A stretch of DNA of 64,000 nucleotides from Sialis fuliginosa (taxonomy: Eukaryota; Arthropoda; Insecta; Megaloptera; Sialidae). Below are positions 34,401 to 47,000 of this stretch, in pieces. The stretch lies in the NCBI GenBank assembly GCA_961205875.1, contig OY540810.1, forward strand, positions 16,182,001-16,246,000, written 5' to 3'. The translations under genes and the position numbers were made by a program. Below the pieces are notes generated by a model. That model saw nothing but the letters and a program-made list of their open reading frames with translations, did not search any database and was not told where the DNA came from. Position 1 is the first letter of the stretch. The number at the start of each line of letters is the position of its first letter.

Positions 34401-37400
34401 ATTTCCAAAAGTGATATATGAGTTTTTGCCTTATAGAACTACAAAATTGTATATTGTAAAATTGATTTAAAATAACTTTTAGGGACCGATACTAATTGCA
34501 AGAATTGTTATGTTTCCGGTCTATCTACATGATTTATTATTTTGTTAAACATATGGGTTTTGTTGTATTTAAAAAGGTAAATTCTCAGAGGACTAAATTT
34601 CAAGCAAAAATACAATTATTTTATTATATATTTTTAATGTGTTTGTGGAACGTATTGTTCCGATGGGACTCAAAGGGTTAAAGAAATGAATTATTTAATA
34701 TTTAGTTAAAAATAAATTTATAATCTAAATTAATGATTTTTTGATAAACGATAAAATTTTACTGTACAGTGGAAACACATCGTGATATACTTAATTGACT
34801 TATGAGTTAAAAATATCATGTGATACATTTGCACCTTTAGTTCGCCACTGCTGTCAGATTTACATATTCGTAACCTAAAGTTCAACTTGTCTAGGTTCTA
34901 CAGTAAATGTGATATACGTATTTGCATGAAGAAAGTACAATGAATGAGGAACTGATTCTCACAAGAACATTTAATTATAAAACTAATTAATGTAATCATT
35001 ATATAACTATTTATTATACATACATATGAATACACAATATATTGCAAATTGTAACGAACTATTATATCTATAGTAGACAGAGATCGGACTCTATGATTGT
35101 ACCTATACCAGCTACATAATTCTAAACCTTCTTTTGTTCACACACCCCTAATTTTTCAAACGAATACCTAGTGTACCCTTGGCTGTTAAGTTAGTCGTTG
35201 TACAAAAGTACCTTGTATTTGATTGATTTATTGTTAGTCTATAAAAATTATAAATCCTTAATATATGCATGGGCGCCGGGAGGGGGGTGCAAGGAGGTAC
35301 ATTTGCACCCCCCTGGCAAATGAAATAATTAAGAAATACAATTGTTATTTTAAAATTTAATACATTTGCACCCCCCTGGCAAAATGGAAAAAAATTCACT
35401 TCGTGAATAATATGTGAAAATATAAAACTGAGGACCTTTTTTTTTTAGTCGTGTCAAATTCGAATTTTATATATACAAAAACAAATTTTTTTTTGTCTAT
35501 ACTTTCATCTCATATATCTAAAATAATCTAAATGCACCCCTCTAAAAGAAATTCTGCCGGCGCCCATGAATATATATGTATATAAAGCACGCTTAGAACT
35601 CGAGAACTGTTTATCCGATTTTTTTTAAATTCATATATATATTGTCTGGTCAGGTTATAGGATTTATTTTGTTACGTTAGGTAACATTAGGAATAAGCAG
35701 TGACGCTAATAGTAAATCAAGTCGGAAAAAAGTTGTTATCGAAATAAATTATTTCATCGTCATATAAGTACTTAAAGTAGATATACTTTACCCTTTACTG
35801 CATCCAATTTGATCTTTTAGTTTAGGAAATAATTTTAAATAAGGTATATACAGTAAAATATAATAACGACCCGTTTTAACAGTAAAACAAAAGAAAGGAC
35901 CCCACACACTGAACCGATATTAATTAAACTTGGTTGGATGGTTGGGTCTGGCTTGAGGACGGTCCCATTTCAAAATGATCAAAATCGTGTGTTGACATAC
36001 CAAAATATATTTTTTTTAAATGTCTCAAGAACAACACATGTTATGTGAAAATTTTAAAACTCTTTTTTGTAGAGCATTCAATTTCCTATAATATAATACT
36101 CTCTTACAAATATTTATCTCAATTTGCTTTAAAAAGTCGTCATTTGTTTTTATATTGATATTTACTTTGACATTTTAAATGTCATTTTTGACGTTTTAAA
36201 TGTCATTTTGATGTTTGCATAAATTGAGATTTAGATTGAAATTGTCAAAAATTTAAACTTATACGAAAAAATAATCAGGTGCGTCTTAAGAAAAATTTCG
36301 TACTAATATTTTTTAATAAAATTGTATAAAAATTAAATGGTTGATCAATGCCAGGTAATTTATCTGAACACTATCGGTTTTTATTTAAATTGTTCAATAA
36401 TTCATTACTTTTGGTGAAATTAGCACGAGGAAGCAGTGTGCGTTTACTTGGAAGATGTTTTTATTATTATTGTATTAACAAAAAGCAATTTTTTTAATAT
36501 CCTTGACCCCTGACAACTGAAAGTTTGTCGGTATGTTTAGGGGACAGCTTGTATATCCATACTTCTTAACTATTGACAAAGACAAAAATTGATAAACATG
36601 TTCCTAAATAAATAACCCAACAAGAATTAGTAATAACAGTTAAAACGAGCATTTATTTTATTACAGCCTGTATGAAAATAATGAAAGAAGATTTACGATG
36701 AGAGTGAAACAACACAAAATGTTCGAAAATTGTTTTTATTTTTGAACTTTTTAAAATAGAAATAGTTGTAAAGAGTATGTCACAGATACTATTACACTCA
36801 CAAAATTGAAATTCTTTCAAAATAAAAATAAACTTATGGTAAATATAAAATGGTATATTCATTATAATAATAAATTAATAATAATTTAATTAAATATTAA
36901 GATAATTACTTACGATTTTTGAAATTTTCATATATTAAAAAAAAAAAATTATAAAGAGGAAACTTACGTTAGAAACGCTTTGCTCACCCCCATTTCCTCA
37001 CGTAAGGATTCGTATGATTTGACAGACCCCTCCCTACCCATCCCCGCAAAAATCATTATATAATTAATAAACGAGTATTTATTTTGCTATAATAGTTATA
37101 GCAATAGTTCAAAACAATAGATGACAATTTTTATTAGGTACTTTTCTTTTTCTACGACCTCATCGATCTATTTAATATAAAAATAAATCTTATGTTAATT
37201 GTAACATGTAAAGATATATCTTAAAAATGTCAATTATTTTAAAATATCGTGCACTACCGAATTCAGGAGTACCTTAACTATTTTAAAACTCTAATTCTTA
37301 ACAAATTATTATTATATTTTCTTTTGTCCAAAAATTCGAATGAATTGAATTTTTAAAATAAATTTAACTTCTATGCAACCCTCGCAATGAAGGAGGGAAG

Positions 37401-40400
37401 AGGTCAATATCATGTAGACTGCATACGAAAGTTACCAAAATATAATTTGAAAATAATATAAAAAATCTGCCATGCGAGCCACGGGACTTTCTTATACGTA
37501 ATACTGAGAGTGAACAGTGCACGTGATTCTAATTTTATAAAAAAAAATTCAAAATTCTAATTCCCACTGTTTCCAAGTAATTCGAAGAATTCCAAAATCG
37601 ACCCTAGTAAACAACCGTATCCGGAGATTTTCTTCCCAGACAAAAATTAATCTTAAATATAAAATTTCACCCTTCTCCGATTTATTGTATTTGAGTTACA
37701 GCGTCTACAGACCGACCGACCGACAGACATACAGACATCATGACGAAAATAGTCAGAATGGACTCAAGGAAGGTTAAAATGAATTAATTCATTTAAATCC
37801 GGATTTCGAAAAAATCGGCTTTACTATTACTTACTTATTCCTAGTACAATATAAGAAAGTAAAAAGTTTATAAATAATAATAATGCGTTTTTAATTTAAA
37901 AGTCTATTTTGTTAATGAATGGGATATTTATGTAACTCTAGTAAAAATGGGTTTCAAAATCATGTATGTAGATCGCATACGACAATTACCGAAATACAAT
38001 TTGAAAACGTAAGAAAAAAAGTTTAATTAATAATTATAATGGATTTTTAGTTTGAAAGTTTATTTCCTGTGTCAACATCTACAGTAGTTCATAAAAAAAT
38101 ATACCAACTAATCGACAAGGTTAAGGTTAAAAAGTATACTTCCTTCTTAATCCGTATCAACCTCATTCTATACAACTTTCAATGTTGTTTCTAGAAAATA
38201 ATTTAGAGATAATCTTGATTGAATGTATAGTTATATGCCAAGACATATTTTCGTTCCGTGTCTGTCTGTCCGTCTGTATGTGTGTCATAAACCAGTGAAC
38301 CTATATTAATGAAACTTGGTTGGATGATTGGGTCTGGCTTGAGGACAGTCCCATTTCAAAATCGTGTGTAAGGGAGAGGGGTGACATCCCGAAATATTTA
38401 TTTTTTCAAGATATCTCAAGAACGATACATGTTACGTAAAAATTTTATAGGATCTTTTTGTAGAGCATTCAATTTCCTATAATATAGGTTTTCAAAACGT
38501 TTGTTGTAAAATATTCCCTTACAAAGATTTATCTCAATTTGCTTTAAAAAATCGTGTTTTGTTTTTTTAAATTGATAATTACTTTGACATTTTAAATGTC
38601 ATTTTGACGTTTTAAATGTCATTTTGACGTTTTAAATGCCATTTTGACGTTTTAAATGTCATTTTGACGTTTGCATAAATTTAGATTTAGATTGAAATTG
38701 TCAAAAAATTAAAAATATACGAAAAATATTCAGGTGCGTCTTAAGAAAAATTTCGAACTAATATTTTTTAGTAAAATTGTATAAAAATTAAATTTATCTA
38801 AATACTATCGGTTTTTATTTAAATTGTTTAATAATTAACTACCTGTTGTGAATTTAGCACGAGGAAGCACTGTGAATTTACTTGGCAGATATTTTTATTT
38901 TATACTTGCTAAAAGTAATACATAAATGAATTTTTGAATAAATCGGGTCACCTTTGGTTTAACTAAAAATGGCGACGCTGTCGTAACTCTCACTGGAGGA
39001 ATTATCCGTATAGTTTTACATTTTTTGTTTTCCAATAAAAAATCAATTAAATTGTCAATTAAAAAGAGTTTCTATGAAAAATACAAGATGTTTAATTTCT
39101 AAAGAATGAAATAAACTGATTTTCATTATAAAATATAATTAAGTAATAAGTACTTTCTTTTGTCGATTGAAAATACATTTACATACTTGATCGTTAATGC
39201 GAAATTTGTAATTGAATAATTTAGTTACAAAAAGACAGTATATTATTTTGTAGTATCTATATCGAATACAAATACATATTTGCTGTGGGTTGGGATTTGG
39301 CAGTTAGCACTTTCACTACTAGCTGCCTGTAGCTGTATGTGTGACGTGACCTAATATAAGTTAAAACTTACTAAATATCAGCGTGACAATATTATTATTA
39401 TTATGTCTAGTAATTTATATTATTGATTTAAAAAATTATTATGTATTTCAAAAAGTTCGGAATTATTTTTAAGATGAATGAATGATTTTATTAATATATT
39501 ATGTATATTCTTTATCTATGTAATACATACATTTATTCAGAGAACTTCTGCTGTCTTTTAAGTAAATTTTATTAACCATCCAGGAAAAATAGACATGAAA
39601 TTATTGAAGAACATTGATCTATTTTTGAAAATCAAAATCTATTGCAATATACTTAATCATTCGGCAGATATCCATATATGTATATGAACGTATACACTTT
39701 TATATGAAAAATATTATTTAAAATAAAGAAAATGGCACATAAAGGAAGATTTCTGGAGATTTTTTACGATTTTTTTAAAGACAATTTTAGTTATTAGTTA
39801 CTATTGTGTGAAAAATGTGAACCATATAAAAATATACATCTAATAAAAGTTGTAGAACATACATATATTCCGGAAAAAATAAATAGTAGCACACTATCAT
39901 ACAAAATTTAAAAAAATTAGCCTGTCACAAATTTTTTCCTTGTTGGATATCTATTTTTCCTGAATTATCTAGTAGTATTGTTAAGGTGAATTCGAAATTT
40001 TGATGGTGATACCCACTTTGACCTGGATCCATTTACTATTTACGCTATTAATGTTTGCAGACGCTGTAACTCAAAAACGACAAATAGTATAGGAGGGTGA
40101 AATTTGATATTTAGGATTAATTTTCATCTGAGAAGAAAACCTCCTATTTTTGAAAACGATCTTACAACCATCAATTTTTCAAATTAATTTTGAAACAGGG
40201 CAAATTAGAAAAAAAAACTATTAAGTTATACAGTATATTATTTATGTCCAATCTTATTTATACAGATAAAAACACGTTCGCTGTACACTCACAATCAGTA
40301 CAGCTTATAAGAAAATCCCGTAGCAGCTTTTTTTCGTTTATAAGTGAATGTTCTAAGAATTATAATTATTGCTTTTAAAATAATTCCTTAAGGAGCGAAA

Positions 40401-41010
40401 TAAAAAAATAATCTAAATGTCACGTGTATTGGGTAGAGAGAGAAAGATACTCCATCTTACTGACACTAGCAAGTGAAGGAGGGGGTCGAAAATTTCAAAA
40501 ATCATCCATACTATACAATTTTCTTTCAATAACAATTTTTTTTTAATATTCCTGTGAGTGACTGTAATAATATGTACTTCTATACAGAAATATACCAAAT
40601 ATCATGACGGGCGCTACCGACGGCAATTTGTTATTTAAATATATAATTAAGTGGATATACGAAGTGAAGTGTCACTGAACGATCCCATTTAGTTAGAGAG
40701 ACATTATTTTTAGATTTCTATTAAACTAGCGTTGTTGTACAGTCTCAAACCAGAGAATTGTCTATTTTTACGTTTATTGTTAATCGAAAAAGGTTGTATT
40801 TTTTTAACAACTACATATATTTTAAATTGTACAGCCAGTACCTACAAATCTTATTTTAACAGGATGTTTCATTAATTAATCGAAACTATATAGATGCATG
40901 CTGATTTTGCTTCCTCGCAATATCGAAGAAACGAGAAGCTTTGTGATCGTTTTAGAATGAGACAAAAAAATTGTTCTCCGATTTCAAAATTTTAAATTGA
41001 TTTCAAAATG

Positions 41011-41051
<41 letters not shown>

Positions 41052-44000
41052 GTCCCCTGAATCCTCGTCACACGCATAACTCATGAACCACTTGGTTTGG
41101 CGGTTGGGTCTGGCTTGAGGACGGTCCCATTTCAAAATCGTGTGTAAGGAGGAGAGGTGACATCCCAAAATATTTTTTTTTAATATGTCTCAAGAACGAT
41201 ACATGTTACGTAAAAAAATTATAGACTCTTTTTTGTAGAGCATTCAATTTCCTATAATATACATAGGTCTACAACGTTTGTCCTAAATTATTATCTTACA
41301 AAGATTTATCTTAATTTGCTTTGAAAAATCGTGTTTTGTTTTTTTAAATTGATATTTACTTTGACGTTTTAAATGTTATTTTGAGGTTTGCATTTTAGAT
41401 TTAGATTGAAATCTCAAAAATAAAAAATATACTAAAAAATAATCAGGTGCGTCTTAAAAAAAAATTTCGAACTAATATTTTTTAGTATAATTTTATAAAA
41501 ATTAAATGGTTAACCAATGCCAGGCAATTTATCGGTTTTATTTAAATTGTTCAATAATTTACCTTTGGTGAATTTAGCGCGAGGAAGCATTGTGTATTTA
41601 CCTACTTGGCTGATGTTTTTTTAACCTGTGTAGAGAAAAAAGTATAATATCAATATTATCAACTTTTTGACTTCTAAACGTATCAAACAATTATATCACC
41701 CCTTATTTATTTCTTGTAAATTAAATAAACATACATAATACAGTAATAATAATTATCTTATTATGTAACCATTCGTACTACAAATTACATTAATTAAAAA
41801 AGATTAAAGAATTTCATATAATATACAATATCGTATTACTTAATTTATTATACATATATGCACTTGTTAACACATAATTGCACACTATATTTTATATTCC
41901 AGACATTAATATCACACATGAACTATTTCTCGTATTAATTGTGTGTTAAATTTAGTTAATTTAACATGTCAACACTTAATAAATAGCTCTAATGAAGGGT
42001 TACATTTTAATAATAATAATAAAAAATCACACACAATATGTTCATTTAACTGTCGTTTTTCATTGTAATTTATAATAATAGGCATTTTAATGTCATGTTA
42101 TATAAATAGGTGTAATATTTCATGTTTATTTAATTTAAAATATTGTCAGCATTTTGGGTATTTTATTTTATCAAAATATTTTTTATTTTTTGGTCTCATT
42201 TCAATTTTTTTTTAACTTTTCTTATTAAAACAGCCCCTTAACATATTTTTTTATCTCCATAAAAACTTAAACAAAATTGTAATGATACCAGTATTAACAA
42301 ATATCTATTATGTCTATATATACAACTCCAGTTATCATATGGCATCATTTTATAGAACAACAATTTATACACAAAACAAGTATTCAAATATAAGAAACTT
42401 CGTGAGTGGCTTCTTTTTGACGAGTCTAATAACTTTTTTATTTGCGAATATTCTTAAAAATGGGGCATTTTCGGACGTGCAGTCGCGGAAATTTCCGAGC
42501 GACAGACTGGAAAAACGGCCCAAGAAATGTGTCGTATAAAATGATCAATGGATTGTAACTAATTGTAAGATAATATGGTGAGAAAATCGAAAAAATCATC
42601 ACCTTGTCTGCCACCTCCAAGACCAACATGTCTAAATAACGAAGTTATTATAGTTTATTACCAGCTACCTGAAATTGGTAGGATTGTTAAATAATTATTT
42701 TTACAATCCATTGGTCATTTTGTCTAAACAAATATCTTGGGCCGTTTTTCCAGTCCGCTGCACGTTCGAAAATGTCCTATTTTTAAGAATTTTCGCAAAT
42801 AAAAAAGTTGTTAGGCTCATCAAAAAGAAGCCACTCACAAAAGGGTCGACGTACTGAGGACTATATCTATAATGCCAATTCAAGGAATAAAATCATGAAT
42901 TCCGGTACTAAATATGATATGACTTATAGGTATATTCTCGAATATTCCATATTCTTAAAAACATGTATGTTCGGTATTACCTTAACTTAAGGTAATGTAA
43001 TTGTTTAGCTTTTTTTATCATATGATGTGTCTTATATTGGAAAATATTCTCTTCCTCCTTAAAAACTTTCTGCGGACATCCCTGTCACAAATGGTTATCT
43101 ACGGATTAAAATAAGTATGACAATTTTGGAATATCGATATTTTTTAAAGATTGAAATATGACATTTTATTAAAATAGGTCATATCAAAAATATTATTTTT
43201 ATAGGCACTATGAAATTCTGATGAAATTTATGGACATGGTCCAACTGATTACAGTTTAAGTTTAAGATTATAATTATTTCATTAAATTCTAATGATTGCA
43301 AAAGAAAATGTAGCTATTTTGAGGAAGGTATAATAAAATCAACTGTGTTAAATCTCTGTCAGTGGCGATTTTAAATAAGTCTTGGACACCACAACAAAAT
43401 CTAGTAAAAACTGTGAGGCGCAACTAATAACGTAAAACTACGTCTATTGTCACTTTTTTCTTAATGAAAATATCTAAAAATAATGTAGAAAATTAGTTTG
43501 CTTTTTAAGGGTTGAGAGATGGAGGGTTAAAATAGTTATATTATAAATAGGACTATATAATCTATCTATTGGCGTTTTATTTATTATTCTACGATTATTA
43601 GTTTTCAAAGTAACTTTTACACAACAGAAATCTTCTTTTTTTATATTTGATTTATTATTCTATGACTGTGGAAAATAAATTATTTTTCAATTTACAAAAA
43701 TCTCTAATGCCCGGTTTTCTAAAAACAGCATACTTTTCGAAATAAAAATTCGTAACGTGTCATTTCAAACATTCTGTGTATCTGAAAAATTATGTAAAGT
43801 GGAGCAAGATGAAAACAATACTCCTGTGTAGAGAAAAGACAAAGACATTTGTAACAAACATTGACTCCTCCATTTCCTCCGACGATTGTTATCGGCGCGG
43901 TGCGAGGCGACCTTGTGATACGTGGTTCCCACGACGGTCACGGTGCGCTGCCTCCCCCGCCAGGATGTCTGCTCTCAGCACCCTTCTTCTGTCTTTTAAC

Positions 44001-47000
44001 GAAACATCTTCACATACGTGAGTGTAGGGTCACGCCCAGGGGCGCATTAAATTATAACGTATGGGAAAGATAATAGACCTATAAGGTACTGGCACCAGTT
44101 ATGACCGGTATAAGAGTAAGAGTTATTGTTTTTGTGATTGACGGGCTTCTTTTTTGTAATTATCATGAACTCATATTACTAATAAAACAAGTTACTCTTT
44201 AATTAATCAATTTAATTACCAAAGTCTGCAAATATAGTTTGTTTTTTAAATTATAGCCTTTTATTTTCTTTAAGTTTTTTTTCTCCAGTAATGGATAAAG
44301 TAAAACCAGTAATAAGCACGTGGTGATGGACACTTGCTAATGATTACAAAATGATAAGTACTACGATACAAAAGATATAAAAGAAAGAATCGTCAAATTT
44401 GAAACATGCTATGATAATATAATAATTAATAAATAATCATCAAATCACGCTGTAAGACAGTTAAATGTATATAGATTAATATTCAGAAATGGTAGCAATC
44501 AAATATCAACAAATATTTCTAATTCAGTACATTTAATTATTAAGGAATATATTGATCAAAAATGCACTTGTAAGTGGCTCCAAACAGTCCACGTAGTACG
44601 TACTTTGAAACCCTTATGACATACACTCGTGTATGTCTTGACCGATTTTTGTTTGTTTCTGACCATGGACTTCAAAAAGGAGGTGTTTTTCAATTTTGCT
44701 GTATATATTTTTTATGTCAGTTGTATGACTGTTACACATACTTTACTAATATGACTAAAAAACGAAACTATAAATGGCTATATGATGACAAAAATCTAGT
44801 TTTGGAGATATATACTTTCTTTTTATAAATATTTTTCGAAAACGGTTGATCCTATAACAAATGGACAAAATATTATTCGTGTATTTTGTGTCATATAATC
44901 TTCTACAAGAAGCCAACTCGGAAAAAATTAAAGAACAAAAAATACTTGTTAAAAATCGGCGGGTCTACTGACCCCATACACCCCTAGTCTAAATTATTAT
45001 TGTTTGATACTGGATATTAATAACACTTATTAATAATAAATTTCATAACTATGTATATTAAATAAACAATAATTTTGAGCAAAATATTTGGAAAGCTGTA
45101 ATTCCCTCACGAAGAATTTCCGTATACATGTTCATAAGAATTTTTTTGCTTAAAATAACATTCTCTATCTATTGTTATTTTTTTACACTAATTGTAAATC
45201 ATTCTGTATTATAGAATAAAATGTATTAAAATAAAAATGTTTTATGTCCGGTATTAAGAAATTGCTTGATTTTTTTTAAACAGTGGTAATATATGTATAA
45301 TAATGTAAATGTTATGCATTTTATGAGGTACACTTGGTAGCACTTATTTTAAGTCGCTGATTTCTCAAAGTCATTATATGTTTGATTTCATTCGCTACAT
45401 CTGTAAGTGGTTGTCATTTATATTTAATACTTATTTATTAATGTTATTGTTGCGTTAGCTGGTAATCCAGTGATTTTAACTCGACGAGTAAAAATTCCGA
45501 AAAACACTGCTGAAAGGCTTAGCACTTTACAGAAACGGTCTCCGTCACCGCTTCGACCTATGTATTATATGTGATTCAATATAAATGGCATGTTAGATGC
45601 GTCGAAATGGCGCTGCGTTTTGACGCAATTAACATGTAATAGATTTGCAAGGTCAAAGCGGTGACGGCCGTTTCTGTAAAGTGCCAAGGCTTAACTCTGT
45701 GCCGTGTCACACGTATTAAGAAGTATTGCGAATTAGTATTTTCTAATAAATTTTTTAAAGATATATCTAAACTGATTGTGAGATCAAATATTGTTCTGCA
45801 TCAAAGATTGTTCGAAAATTATGCATGTCACTCAAAATATCTTGGCGTGTCACCTCTGACACGTGTATCAGATATCATAGGTTACTCATCACTGACTGTA
45901 ATCGAAAGAAGGCAAATACATATATATTATAGATTGATTGATTTATAATTAAACCAGTAGTTCTCAATAATTTTTATTTTGTAGTAAATTTTGTGAAAAT
46001 CCTGTAATCTTAATCTTGGATTATGTCTATTTCAATTTATAACACAGCCACACACAAAAAAGTGTGTGATACCAAAAAAGCGACCTATATAGCATTGTAG
46101 TATTGGTCAAGTATAGTCGAAATCCATGATACAAATATACATGTATCTTTCCACCATGGTCGAAATCCAAATTTTTGGAATTTTTTGCTTCCAGTTTTTT
46201 TTATTTGAGCTTAGGTTGAATTTTTCCAAGTTGGCTAAACCCAAAATTCAAGCTCAAATAAAAAATAACTGGTATGCAGAAAATTCCAAAAATTTTGATT
46301 TCGACTATGCTCAATCAATACTACAATGCTATATGGGTTGCTTTTTTTGGTTTCGCACACTTTTTTTTTGTGTGGTTGTATAATTAAACGACCAAAACGT
46401 CGCAAATTTCATCCGATAGCCAAAAATCATTGAGCTAAAACATTAATTTATGATTACAGTGGGAATACCGGCAAGTATCCGTGACCCGCGTCCCCGGGTA
46501 CGGTTTCGGTATCGCCGTATCGGGCGGTCGTGACAACCCCCACTTCAGCTCTGGGGACCCTAGCATAGCCGTCAGCGATGTCCTCGCACACGGCCCCGCC
46601 GAACGCTTGCTCCAAGTCAACGACCGGATCCTATCTGTCAACGGTGTCTCCTTACTGAACGTCGACTATGCCACAGCCGTCCAGGTCCTACGAGACTCCG
46701 GCGATACCGTAGTCCTATCTGTTAAACGCAGGGCCCCGCCACCTTCACCAGGGGCACCGACTAGGATAACTCTAACGCGGGCCGGCAAAAAAGATGATTT
46801 TGGAATCGTCATCGGGTGTAAGTTATTCGTTAAAGAAATATCATCAAAGGCGCGCGACCAGTTAGCGCTTTCTAACCAGCATCTGCAAGAAGGTGATATT
46901 GTAACACGTCTACACAATACAAGTTGTGGTGATACTATGTCGCTTAAAGAGGCTCGCAAGATTATGGATAGCTGTAAGGAACGGTTGAGTCTGGTTGTTA

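Noticed and set aside
34154-34414. 86-codon frame as a piggyBac transposase piece
   Set aside because: It is near a piggyBac-like end but contains none of the transposase motifs I know.
45661-45948. 95-codon open frame just upstream of pyd exon 2
   Set aside because: It lies in an inverted repeat and a hAT-like end; the peptide reflects repeated CGTGTCAC motifs, has no domain and no donor in the phase of pyd exon 2.
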